Positions 19,201-26,108 of a stretch of DNA of 64,000 nt are shown one piece after another. Made by a program: the position numbers and the translations under genes. The notes beneath the pieces were generated by a model. It was given only the letters and a program-made list of their open reading frames with translations. It made no database searches and was not told the origin of the DNA. How positions within the stretch are numbered: the first letter of the stretch is position 1; each line of letters starts with the position of its first letter. Source of the stretch: Hwangdonia seohaensis. GTDB taxonomy: Bacteria; Bacteroidota; Bacteroidia; Flavobacteriales; Flavobacteriaceae. The stretch spans positions 310,001 through 374,000 of the forward strand of contig NZ_JAVSCK010000002.1 of assembly GCF_031932625.1 (NCBI RefSeq). The letters run 5' to 3'.

Positions 19201-19970
19201 GCGATGCACAAGGTTGCGAATCTGAATGGAATATCACATTCCCACCATCGGTTTTAATAGACCCCATGGTTGCGGTGGATTTTGGTTGTACCAATAATTT
19301 ATCGACCAATACTGTTACGGTAACCGTTGATGCGAGTGTTAACCCATCAGATTTAGATTATTCACTTAACGGCGGTGCCTATCAAACCAGCAATGTGTTT
19401 AATGATGTGCCTCCGGGATTAAACCATTTTATAGACGTTAGGCACACCAATGGCTGTATCCAAAGGACTGATACCTTTGATATTGCGGCTTATGATCCTT
19501 TAACATTGTCTTTAGAAGATGGCGCGCTAAACGAAATTGTAGCAATAGCTTCCGGCGGTACGGGCGATTACGAATTTACATTGAATGGTGAATCTTACGG
19601 AAGCACCAATACGTTCCTGATTTACGCATCTGGAGATTACACCGTTACCGTAACCGATAGCAATGGTTGTTTTGCCTCTGTTACGCGATATTTTGAATAT
19701 GTTGATGTGTGCATACCTAATTATTTCACGCCTAATAATGATGGAAATCAAGACGAATGGGGACCAGGTTGTACAGACCAGTACAGAGACATGACCTTTG
19801 ATATTTTTGATAGATACGGTCGTAAAGTAGCCACTTTGCGTGCAGGAGAAAAATGGGACGGAAAATACAATAGCAAAGAGCTTCCTACGGGAGATTACTG
19901 GTATGTTGTAAGGCTTAATGATACTAAAGACAATCGAGAATTTGTTGGCCACTTTACACTGTACAGATAA
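10275..19970 (+). CDS. Giant SprB-repeat adhesin, T9SS substrate (3231 aa)
   Basis: A signal peptide (MKKTTYVSIGLVAILLLISLQAFS) is followed by an N-terminal DUF3344-like beta domain (about 40-360), a DUF11-like conserved repeat (NIVLTKIVEDALGNDIGGQLV..., about 360-480) and then roughly 27 SprB-type repeats of 80-100 residues. Each repeat follows the plan 'C-x-DG-x-I-TV-x-GGTxPYxYSIDG...F-x-L-x-G-TYTVxVxDxNGC'. The end is a gliding-motility-associated C-terminal domain (CIPNYFTPNNDGNQDEWGPGC...FDIFDRYGRKV...GDYWYVVRLND...GHFTLYR). In SprB the repeats form a cell-surface filament moved by the gliding motor. This protein is about half the length of Flavobacterium johnsoniae SprB, so it is a paralogue-type adhesin. 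The SprF-like gene 20 nt downstream is its likely dedicated partner. Confidence 0.92.
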   Translation: MKKTTYVSIGLVAILLLISLQAFSQNFVPFAPRFNQDLKGDIVLIGNNILGPDNNAFNDNSTYNHRVNMRYIDIDGDASTFSSSSADLVIPDPSCYNIIHAGLYWSAVNSGSEPITDIKFKGPSGSYNDVVGTVIFNSNGTSVDGGNSFPYACYADVTGIVTGLATNIGTYTVANVSSAEGRTASDRPYNGTGHSAGWSLFIVYENPTLPGKSITSFDGFSAISVAGGNPTLDVPVSGFRTVPAPTPVRANFAFAALEGDSPILGDQLLLNGVNLSTADRPATNFFNSSVTQLSALPVNNRNPNSTNTLGFDTGVMVVPNPGNTVIANNATSATVRLETSGDTYFPYFYALAVDIIEPNIVLTKIVEDALGNDIGGQLVSLGDELNYVIGFQNTGNDNATSLIIRDILPINVVFNYPSDLGILPPGVSVQNYDSTTREIIFEVDNSVVEVNDPVQEIRFKVTVVQTCSLLNDACDNIISNQAFATYNGTLNPSFTISDDPSFNTNAGCLLNTSATNFLADIDCVFSEEVILCGASTVLTAGDGYDSYSWSTSPSGTPVIGTTQSITVTTTGTYYVQNTATAPCQSIDQEFEVITFGAGVTNPLIPFADQVVVCPNDGKELPNFFLCGAGDTRDIQTNITDTSSIIWERLDETSCAAVANQDCANEDPGCTWNQVATGPNYLIDTAGQYRLTLNYTGGCFNQFYFNVYTNLLVPTVSSRDIFCTTPGEIVVGGVPSGYEYSIDGTNYQASNTFSITTPNIYSVYIRQIGVSPNPCIFTVPDVQIRERDFTVSTIINQPYCNGELGSVVLAANDVRPQYFFSIYDGATLVNSVGPINDDNYTFSNLNPGIYTVNISTEDGCTFSDDIEIINPPLLEATAAITQPLTCTDGEITVYPVGGTPPYFYFVNSTTVFQTTPIIPVTSAGVYNITVVDSNNCSTDTSITVDTTPAPDFNVTKTDILCADDLNSGSIDINVTNPNGNSLRYSIDNGTTFFNSPIFTGLTAGNYDVVVEYTFGTDVCLSAPQPITIISATAISGTATLTTPYTCTTNGVITVSGVSGGNPPYTYSLDGFTFQAGTTFSGLTDGTYTVTIQDANSCTFVTAPITIDPLNPPTDLTFSNTPLSCPAITTDVTITGTTGGTLPLEYQIIAPAVSATAYQSSNVFSGLAPGTYTFQVRDANDCVYSENYTINDLPPLSIVAQTTSDVSCFGGADGAIQYNVSGTTNFNYTINGGTSQAGSSPINLTGLSAGTYNIVITDNDTNCTSTASATVGSPSAALTLSADTSPITCNDDGSVRLTVTGGWGGNTFTVTQPDATSAPTSGGGVFSGLTQTGTYTATVTDANGCVATTTFVLNPYVAPTASIATTSNLCYNSTSGASLEVTASGGQTPYQYSINGGAFVSTNTFTNLTPDSYVITVRDAYGCDVVLPAQIIAPQLNLNTVLNKGLDCTATADAQITGTFSGGYAPYTYAVSFNGGAYASLGATGSPFNYNTNTDGTYQFRVTDAQGCTVFSAVETVNAISLPEITSLTPTEPLCYGDSSGAIDVVINNTMGTPPFTINVLNTTTGTDYGTQTSSLPSGDYTVTLTDANSCTDVETVTISEPNPIAFDLTKVDITCNNPGGSSLGSITVENVTGGTAPFTYFITNNFGDVIPGNPYSAVSNENHTFNIINFGTYTINVVDANGCSLSQQIVIASPPSDLLIDVATVVPDCTSGGTAVVQAISVVGSGSYEFAILEFNTSPYALPTSYLPPDVPGGDTRTFTNLTPGVVYTFVVHDLVTDCYYVKSADAAIDPASPLTSSVIPNNVVCLGEDNGSVTFTIDNFDSTTTSVDYAIYRAFTNVLIDGPTNVPVTFGVPETVTTPAPGTLSIGQYYIVFTENGTGAFNGCETASAIFEINESSVDLDITASVDTNANCNPSSGVISAIATHGTAPYLYQITTSVVPPLATDPSWASASTFNVNAGTYYVHVIDAYGCIRSTSALVMPTDPEPVITAVNSNACTATEGNFEIDVALTTSGVAPYSFSIDGGAFQVRTTPFTLSGLSSGSHTVEVRDVNGCGNLVTVDIEAPLGISAAVTALPTCAINDGEITVTGAGGSGSYTYSISPSPATIVLVGNTFTGVPAGTYTITITDTVTGCTNTTTVSLDAATPVTFDAPTITDATCNGGSDGLFQVNLSPTNDNPVYTYQIIAGPTTTAVQNSNVFTGLTAGTYTVEVNSGRGCTNTQDITIAEPPVLTASGSAIAFACAADNSVNPSTLTITATGGTAPYTYSIDGTNYLSSNTFEIIDTNAVQNITFYVKDNNGCDTTGSVVINPLIPITSTFTGTPVDCNASGTVTINATGGSGNFEYRLLPSGVAQVSNVFSITSPGDYYFEITDTTTGCYITTAAYSVAPYDTATIALTPTAPVTCFGDNSGAFELLVNGYSGNYTYTVLDSFGTAVPAFTNIPANTSTNPISVTGMAAGSYSVEITETDSPFCTASGSVIINSPAAALSLTASETSSVTCDDNSGTITAVATGGWGTYEYELTGAATVAYSSNGTFNNLSAGNYTVNVRDAGGCIVSNSVSLVVPPPITATATANAPVLSCFGDSNGTITVSAVSGGQGSNYSYTLNMIAPTVSTSGPQSSNVFNGLVAGTYNVEVTDAYNCTFTSADIVITEPSPIQSNLVAATTTTCTTDASLTLSATGGTGTYEYSSDAAFSTVLGTFASSITINGATPGTYQYYVRDANGCVSSVSNEITIDPLPALVVNLDTTNASINCAGDSTGVIIATAEGGLGSYIYTLQDGTGTDISPAPVQTSPGVFTDLPVGTYQVQVDSGDCLTVSAQTTITEPIAPLVANFTVTDVTCTGSNNGVMEITASGGTGIIKYAISPQLNQFFETPIFEDLAPGTYQAIAQDELGCYVILDFTVSEPLPVMLTIVPNSIIPEVCNGDLDGEFSIDISGGTLPYSVSLDDINGTYTPGTLTQTQFDFTGLAGGDHVVYVRDAQGCESEWNITFPPSVLIDPMVAVDFGCTNNLSTNTVTVTVDASVNPSDLDYSLNGGAYQTSNVFNDVPPGLNHFIDVRHTNGCIQRTDTFDIAAYDPLTLSLEDGALNEIVAIASGGTGDYEFTLNGESYGSTNTFLIYASGDYTVTVTDSNGCFASVTRYFEYVDVCIPNYFTPNNDGNQDEWGPGCTDQYRDMTFDIFDRYGRKVATLRAGEKWDGKYNSKELPTGDYWYVVRLNDTKDNREFVGHFTLYR

Positions 19971-19990
19971 AACCCTCAAAAAATAATAAA

Positions 19991-20989
19991 ATGAAAAAAT
20001 CAATCATATATCTTCTTTTTATTGCTGTAACATTTAGTTACGGTCAAGAATTGAATTTACCAGTTTTTACTCAATATTTGGCAGATAACGAGTTTGTAAT
20101 ATCGCCTGCGTATGCTGGTATTGGCGATAATTTAAAAATCAGGGCCAACGGATTAACACAATGGGTTGGTATAAAAGGCGCGCCCGATAACCAATCGGTT
20201 TATGCCGACTTTAGAATTGCCGATCGCTCGGGTATTGGTGTGTCTTTGTATAATGACAGAAACGGAAACACGATTCAAACCGGGGCTAAATTCTCGTTTG
20301 CCCATCACTTGGTTTTAGATTATTATTCGAAACAATATTTATCGTTTGGTATTTCGTATAACTTAAATAATTTTAGAATTGACATTAATAATTTTACAAA
20401 TTATGACTCAAGCGGAAACCCAATTCCACCTTCAAATATAACAGACGATAGGCGCACATCAAACCACAATTTCGATGTGAGTGCTCTCTACAGGTATAAA
20501 GGCTTCTTTTTAAGTTTTAATGCCAATAATATTTTAGACAAAAACATTGATAAAGACATTAGAAAATTAGAACCAAATCTCATTTCAAATTATCAGCTTT
20601 ATTCTGGCTTTACCTTTCGAGGGCCTAAAAAAAGTGGATTGGAATACGAACCTTCTGTATTTTATCAACTGTTTAGTAGCGATAAGCGATCTGCAACCGA
20701 TTTGAATTTTAAGTTTAGAAAATACAATAAAAACGATGATTATTATTGGGCAGGACTATCTTATCGATTTCTTAACGACCAATTTTTAAAACCCTTAAAT
20801 GTTGGGCCTATGGCCGGGTTTAAAAAGCAACAGTTTTATTTCGCTTATGCCTACCAAGTTACCATTAACGATTTGGCACGATTTAATTCGGGTACACACG
20901 TGGTTACCATTGGGATAGACTTTTTACAAGGTATTAGCAATTGCCCGTGTACACAAAGTGCCGTACGTAAATCGCTTAGTTATGATTAG
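19991..20989 (+). CDS. PorP/SprF family type IX secretion partner protein
   Basis: The 332-residue protein has a signal peptide (MKKSIIYLLFIAVTFSYG) and the PorP/SprF signature start QELNLPVFTQYLADNEFVISPAYAGIGDNLKIRANGLTQWVGIKGAPDNQSVYAD, then barrel strands to the end. In F. johnsoniae SprF is needed for SprB to reach the surface; here the gene follows the SprB-like adhesin by 20 nt, the same arrangement. Its 3' end overlaps the convergent phosphopantetheinyl transferase gene by 4 bases. Confidence 0.92.
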   Translation: MKKSIIYLLFIAVTFSYGQELNLPVFTQYLADNEFVISPAYAGIGDNLKIRANGLTQWVGIKGAPDNQSVYADFRIADRSGIGVSLYNDRNGNTIQTGAKFSFAHHLVLDYYSKQYLSFGISYNLNNFRIDINNFTNYDSSGNPIPPSNITDDRRTSNHNFDVSALYRYKGFFLSFNANNILDKNIDKDIRKLEPNLISNYQLYSGFTFRGPKKSGLEYEPSVFYQLFSSDKRSATDLNFKFRKYNKNDDYYWAGLSYRFLNDQFLKPLNVGPMAGFKKQQFYFAYAYQVTINDLARFNSGTHVVTIGIDFLQGISNCPCTQSAVRKSLSYD

Positions 20990-21705
20990 TAATCGTTAAA
21001 ATTAAAATATTCAACTGTTTTAATATTGCCTTTAATTGAAATGGCGCCCAAATAATCTGGCTGACGTGAAAATGTAAAAAGCTTCCATTGGTGTTTTTCC
21101 GCGGCATCCCATTTAGTTTCCAATAATTCAGTTTTTTTATCTGAATGTATACAAACTGAAAACGAATCTAATGGAAAAGAAAGCCCCACGGATTTCGCTT
21201 TTATAAAAGATTCTTTTCGTGTCCAACATCGGTAAAAGTATTCAACCTGTTTCTCTTTTGGAACTTTTTTTAAAGTTTCAATTTCTAAGGTTGAAAAGAA
21301 ATTTGAAGCGATTTCAAAAACATCAAAATTATCTTTAATCTTTTCAATATCAACGCCAATTTCAAAATTCTTAACAAAGCTGAGTACGATTATTTCCCCG
21401 GAATGTGATATATTGAATTTTAAATCTGAATCAAAATTGTATTCAGGTTTCCCGTATTCGCCGTATTTGAATTCAATTTCTTTGGCATCCATATTCAAAT
21501 AAAAAGCACTTAAAAAACGCAAAGCGCCACGCGCAATTATAAATATATTTTGGTCTTTTTTAAATCGGAATTTTGAAGCCTTTTGTTTTTCATCCATATC
21601 AATAAGATGCTTTAGGTTTTCAATTATAGGGGTTACATAATTAACATTTACCACCCAAGTGTGTATTGTTTTTGGGGTTAACTCTATTGGGGTTTGCAGT
21701 AACAA
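20986..21705 (-). CDS. 4'-Phosphopantetheinyl transferase (Sfp/AcpT type)
   Basis: This enzyme attaches phosphopantetheine from CoA to the active Ser of carrier domains. The 239 residues show FNISHS (98-102), GVDIEKIKDNFD (117-, acidic Mg ligands D119/E121) and the WTRKESFIKAKSVGLSF motif (161-). The frame opens at a TTG (21705-21703); the first in-frame ATG is at residue 38 and would remove the conserved N-terminal strand, so TTG is preferred. It is the last gene of the minus-strand NRPS unit, 11 nt after the C-T-TE gene, and very likely activates all four carrier domains of this locus. Confidence 0.9.
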   Translation of the reverse strand: MLLQTPIELTPKTIHTWVVNVNYVTPIIENLKHLIDMDEKQKASKFRFKKDQNIFIIARGALRFLSAFYLNMDAKEIEFKYGEYGKPEYNFDSDLKFNISHSGEIIVLSFVKNFEIGVDIEKIKDNFDVFEIASNFFSTLEIETLKKVPKEKQVEYFYRCWTRKESFIKAKSVGLSFPLDSFSVCIHSDKKTELLETKWDAAEKHQWKLFTFSRQPDYLGAISIKGNIKTVEYFNFNDY

Positions 21706-21716
21706 ATGTTTATGAT

Positions 21717-24101
21717 TTAATTAAGGTGCTTATTCAATGTTTCAGCAACAGATTTCACGTCGGGTTCATCAAAAAGCGTTCTATGGTCGCCTTCTGTATT
21801 TATAATGTGAACATGATTTGCGAGCTTATTCCACGACGCACATATTTCCTTATTAAATAATTCATTTACTTTTTTGGTTAGTACCAGCGTGATATCCAAG
21901 TCGTAAGACTTCCATTTGTATTTATTGTAAATATTAATGAGATGCACGGTTGTGCTTGAGGTGTTCTTAGCTTCAGTGCTTCCAAATATTTTTATAAAAA
22001 AAGGCTTTATATATTTTTTATAACGATAAGAAACCATGATGCTAATGACGCTTGTAGGGTTTTTAAGAAGACGTTTTAAAAATCCTAAAACCCTCATTTT
22101 AAGTCTGTCAGCGGTAATAAACTCTTGTTCGGCCATGGTGTCCATAACAATAAGGTTGGCTTTGTGCCCCAAGTTTTTTAAAAGGTTAGACATTTCAAAA
22201 CCTACCGCGGTACTGTGGCAATACACCATTAAATTAAAAGGGCCTTCTGGATAGGCCATGCGTATTTCTTTTACATAGTCAACAGCCATAGCTTCAATGT
22301 TTTTGTGTTTTGGCAGTTTACCAAATAACCCCGATGGTTGTATGGCATAAACGGGTCTGTCTTTATCAATATATTTAGCAAATGTGTTGTAAAAAAAAAC
22401 GTGTCCGCCACCAGCATGTAAACAGAAAATGGGCGCTTTGGAGCCTTTGCTTCGTATGGGAACAAGGTTGTTCCAGTTTTCTGTTTTCAATCCGCTTTCG
22501 TTTTCAATCAACGTTGCTAAACTTGCAATAGTTGGATGTTCTAAAAGTGTGGTTGGCGATAGTTGAATGTTAAGCAAATCTTCAATTAGAGTAAACATCC
22601 TCACAGCTAATAATGATTTGCCCCCAATTTCAAAAAAGTTATCCTCACTACTTATGGCATCTTTATTAAGTAAGTTTTGCCAAATTGCCAATAGGTCAAC
22701 TTCTATTTTGTTTTTAGGAACCGCAGCAATATTTGTATTTTTTTTAACTATTGATGGCTGTGCAATAACGTCTGGATTGATTGGTGTTGTATTATCGAAT
22801 ATAGTTTTTATGGATGGGTTTTCGTTTTGGTCAAGTACGTTGATGATTTCTTCAAATTGACTTAAAAACCAATGATTTGTTTCATCTGAAAAAAGGGATT
22901 TATCTGATGATAAATGAATATCGATAGATTGGTTTGTACTTATTACGGTTAAGGTTAAAGGATAGGTTGATGTGTTGCCACTTTGTAAGCTATGCACCTC
23001 AACACCTCCAGATTTAATGTTTTTCCATGGGAAATTTTCAAAAACAAAGAGGCTATCAAAGAGTTGGTTTGAAGTATTTAACCATTCTGAAATACTGTTT
23101 ATTGAAACATGCTCAAATTTTCTGGCTTCTAACTGCTGTGACTGTATTTTTTTAAGGCAGTCCTTGACACTCAAATTGTGGTCTAATTTTGTCCTCACAG
23201 GAATCACATTGGTAAACATGCCTGCCATGAGTTCTATATTTGGAAAATCACCCGATCGTCCTGAAACCGTATTGCCATAAACCACATCGAGGGAATTTGA
23301 ATATTTAGAAATAATTATGGCCCACAAACCCTGAAATAAAGTGTTCAAAGTAATTTGATTGGATTTTGCCAAGGCTTGTGCTTTCTGTACGGTTTCAGTC
23401 GATAGCTGTACATTGCTTTTTACCGCCGCTTGTAATGGCAATTGATTTTTATTGAAGAAGAATGGAGTTTCAAAGTCTTTAAAAGTGTCTAGCCAGAATG
23501 TTTTTGCAGCATTTTCATCGGTGTCTTTTAACCAATTCAAATAGGATTTATATGGTGGTATGGGTTCTAATAAAGCTTTTACATTTTTAACCAAAGCCTC
23601 ATAAAATGTAAATACATCTTTTAAAATAATGCTTGATGACCAACCGTCCAATAACAAATGGTGACAGCTCCAAACCATGACATGAGAATCCTGCATCGTT
23701 TTGATTACACTAACTTTTATTAAGGGTTTTTTTTGAAAATCAAGACCAGATTTTTTATTATTGGCTTTAAGAGTTTTTAGCTTTTGTCGTTGGTTTTCAA
23801 TGGTTTCGGTAGTCCAATCTAAAGTAGTCAAATCTATTTCTATGGTTCCACTGGGTTTTACAATTTGTATGGGCTTTTTTATTTTTTCCCAATGCACTGA
23901 GGTTCTTAAAATGGCATGCCTCTTAATAGCTAAATTCCAAGCTTGTTTAAATAAATCTATTTTTAAAACACCGTCAATGGTGCATTGCACATTTAAAAAC
24001 CCAAGATCTTTTTGTTGGGTGAGATGATGAAAAAGCAATGCCGTTTGCATGGTGCTAAGCGGGTAAATGGCTTGTATTTTGGGTTTGGCTATTTTATCCA
24101 T
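21717..24101 (-). CDS. NRPS termination protein C-T-TE without an A domain
   Basis: The 794 residues hold a condensation domain (1-440; HHLLLDGWS with H147, H148, D152), a carrier domain (about 455-535; FFEIGGKSLL, phosphopantetheine Ser S496) and a thioesterase (about 545-794; HAGGGHVFF; nucleophile S630 in YCHSTAVG; D654 in MDT; H773 in GDHRTLF). No adenylation domain is present, so S496 must be loaded by an A domain in trans or serve only as acceptor of the finished chain. The nucleophile elbow reads C-H-S-T-A instead of the common G-x-S-x-G. The upstream partner ends in an E domain, so this C domain is expected to be of the D-donor (DCL) type. It starts 12 nt after the A(C)-T-E gene. Confidence 0.92.
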   Translation of the reverse strand: MDKIAKPKIQAIYPLSTMQTALLFHHLTQQKDLGFLNVQCTIDGVLKIDLFKQAWNLAIKRHAILRTSVHWEKIKKPIQIVKPSGTIEIDLTTLDWTTETIENQRQKLKTLKANNKKSGLDFQKKPLIKVSVIKTMQDSHVMVWSCHHLLLDGWSSSIILKDVFTFYEALVKNVKALLEPIPPYKSYLNWLKDTDENAAKTFWLDTFKDFETPFFFNKNQLPLQAAVKSNVQLSTETVQKAQALAKSNQITLNTLFQGLWAIIISKYSNSLDVVYGNTVSGRSGDFPNIELMAGMFTNVIPVRTKLDHNLSVKDCLKKIQSQQLEARKFEHVSINSISEWLNTSNQLFDSLFVFENFPWKNIKSGGVEVHSLQSGNTSTYPLTLTVISTNQSIDIHLSSDKSLFSDETNHWFLSQFEEIINVLDQNENPSIKTIFDNTTPINPDVIAQPSIVKKNTNIAAVPKNKIEVDLLAIWQNLLNKDAISSEDNFFEIGGKSLLAVRMFTLIEDLLNIQLSPTTLLEHPTIASLATLIENESGLKTENWNNLVPIRSKGSKAPIFCLHAGGGHVFFYNTFAKYIDKDRPVYAIQPSGLFGKLPKHKNIEAMAVDYVKEIRMAYPEGPFNLMVYCHSTAVGFEMSNLLKNLGHKANLIVMDTMAEQEFITADRLKMRVLGFLKRLLKNPTSVISIMVSYRYKKYIKPFFIKIFGSTEAKNTSSTTVHLINIYNKYKWKSYDLDITLVLTKKVNELFNKEICASWNKLANHVHIINTEGDHRTLFDEPDVKSVAETLNKHLN

Positions 24102-24113
24102 AATTCATGTAGG

Positions 24114-26108
24114 TTACAAAAGTTCCATTAAATTGTCAAGGTCCTCTTGATTAAGGCCGGATTCAGGAAAATCCGAAGGCGTGTAGCTACCACTTTCCTT
24201 TATGTTGCAATAGGCAATAAGCGCTTTTAAATTAGCTTCGTAAGCATTGGCTAATATAAAGATATTGTCTTGTGTGTATAAATCTTTTGTATAGCTCCAA
24301 TTAATGTGCAATTTACCGTTTTTAACAAGAGTGTTGATTTCAATTTGATATGTTCGCTCACTTAAAGGGCTTCTTGTGCCATGCGACAGAAATTCAAAAT
24401 CTATTTTCGAATTATCAAAGAAGTCGTTAACACTTCCTAAATAATTAAAAACCACTTTTGGGTTAATGTCTAAATCGGTTATTACATCACTTTTATTCCA
24501 TAAATATTTTAATATGCCATAACCCATCCCGTTATTGGGAACGGCGTGTAATTGCTCTTTTACAGATTTTATTTTTTCGCCAATATCATCCGTTTCGATA
24601 TTGCTAAGCATCACAGGATAATAAGCTGTAAACCAACCAACGGAGTTAGAAATATCTACGGTGCCATCATCCACGGCGCGCCCTTGTTTTTCCAATCCTA
24701 GAGAAAAATGCTCGATATTGGCCCATTCGCAGATTGTATTTAAAAGTGCGGTAATCAATAAGTCTTCGGTTTTGGTGTTGTATAGTTTATTGGCTTTTAA
24801 GAGTAGCTCAGTAGTACTTTCGGCATCAATAATGTTGGTGTGGTTGCGTATTGAACTTTCGTTGTACACCTTGATATTGGTTTTAAAATCCACAGGAAAC
24901 TTTTTTGAATCGTTTTTCTGTATAGACCAAAACGGTAATTCGTTTAAAACTTTACCGGAATCAATTAAAGATTTTAAATAGCTGCCCCATTGTTTTAGCG
25001 AATCTGTTTTTTTGCCAAAAGTGATGCTTTGGTTGTTTGCTATTTGTTTTAAAGCAGATTGCACGTCGTTAAAAATGATGTTCCAAGACACAAAATCGAT
25101 TACCAAATGGTGTGCAATAATATACACTTTGTTCTTTTGGGTTTTTCCACAATTAAAATATATGAATTTAAATAAACTGCCTTCTTCCAGATTAATGCTC
25201 TGTTGGACAGAAGCAATTTTGTCTTTAATTTCAGCGTCTTGTGCGTCTTTGTTGGAAATAAATTCTAAGCTGAATTCATTAAAAGGACTGATGGATTCCG
25301 GATTTAAAATGAAAGCTTTCCAGATATTCTCATGTTTAATAAAACTGGAACGAAGCGCATCGTGATGATATATTAATTTTGATGCTATGGACTCAATGTT
25401 TTTAGAGCTGATATCATTTGATATGTTTTTTACTTCGGCTATTTGATTCCAAAAATGCGGCATCATTTTATGGGTATCGAAAAACCAGTGTTGTATGGGT
25501 GTTAGTGGCACTTCGCCTGTAATAATTGATTCGATAACGGTTTCAATATTGGTCTCTTTTGAAAAAAGCGAAAGCTCAGCTATGGTTTGGTTTTCAAAAA
25601 ATTGATTGGCTTTTAACTCAATGCCAACTTTTCGAGCTTTTGATATAATTTGAATGCTCAATATGGAGTCGCCACCAATTTCAAAAAAATTATCGTGTAT
25701 ACTTATCGGCGAAAAATCTAAAACCTCTTCCCAAATTTTAACTAGTTTTTCTTCAATTTCGGTTACTGGCTCTTCAACACTTACTGTGTTTTTTTCTTTC
25801 GCGCCGTTAATTTTAGTTTTTAACAATTCTCTTTTATCAACTTTTCCATTTGGTAGTAAAGGTATTTTTTCTACTTCCATAAAAGCAGAAGGCATCATAT
25901 AATCTGGAAGCCTATTTTTTAAATGTGCTTTTAATCCATCAATGTCTAAAGAGTTTTCTGTCTCTAAATAGGCTACTATCTTTTTTTGCTTGTTTAATTT
26001 TGAACGGTTGGCTTCCTTTACAACAAAGTCTTTTATTTTTATTGCAAGTAGCTTGCGCTCGCTAATGGAAAGTTGCTCTATTTTATATTTTAATTTTTCT
26101 TCGGTCAT
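24114..26108 (-). CDS. NRPS protein: C-terminal A subdomain - T - epimerization domain
   Basis: The protein begins not with a full A domain but with only its C-terminal subdomain (about 40-100: IVAYLETEN...LKNRLPDYMMPSAFMEVEKIPLLPNGKVDKREL, motifs A9-A10, catalytic Lys K89). A carrier domain follows (FFEIGGDSI, S148; GGDS is usual before E domains), then an epimerization domain (about 195-664: HHLVIDFVSW with H333, H334, D338; NSVGWFTAYYP; terminal TPSDFPESGLNQEDLDNLMELL). The first ~38 residues are a charged helix that could dock. The N-terminal A core is in the C-A protein two genes upstream, with a methyltransferase between. The start overlaps the methyltransferase stop as ATGA, indicating translational coupling. 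Confidence 0.92.
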   Translation of the reverse strand: MTEEKLKYKIEQLSISERKLLAIKIKDFVVKEANRSKLNKQKKIVAYLETENSLDIDGLKAHLKNRLPDYMMPSAFMEVEKIPLLPNGKVDKRELLKTKINGAKEKNTVSVEEPVTEIEEKLVKIWEEVLDFSPISIHDNFFEIGGDSILSIQIISKARKVGIELKANQFFENQTIAELSLFSKETNIETVIESIITGEVPLTPIQHWFFDTHKMMPHFWNQIAEVKNISNDISSKNIESIASKLIYHHDALRSSFIKHENIWKAFILNPESISPFNEFSLEFISNKDAQDAEIKDKIASVQQSINLEEGSLFKFIYFNCGKTQKNKVYIIAHHLVIDFVSWNIIFNDVQSALKQIANNQSITFGKKTDSLKQWGSYLKSLIDSGKVLNELPFWSIQKNDSKKFPVDFKTNIKVYNESSIRNHTNIIDAESTTELLLKANKLYNTKTEDLLITALLNTICEWANIEHFSLGLEKQGRAVDDGTVDISNSVGWFTAYYPVMLSNIETDDIGEKIKSVKEQLHAVPNNGMGYGILKYLWNKSDVITDLDINPKVVFNYLGSVNDFFDNSKIDFEFLSHGTRSPLSERTYQIEINTLVKNGKLHINWSYTKDLYTQDNIFILANAYEANLKALIAYCNIKESGSYTPSDFPESGLNQEDLDNLMELL

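Noticed and set aside
10275..19970. Many short open frames on both strands within the adhesin gene
   Set aside because: All lie inside a single 3231-codon frame with recognisable repeats; they are shadows.
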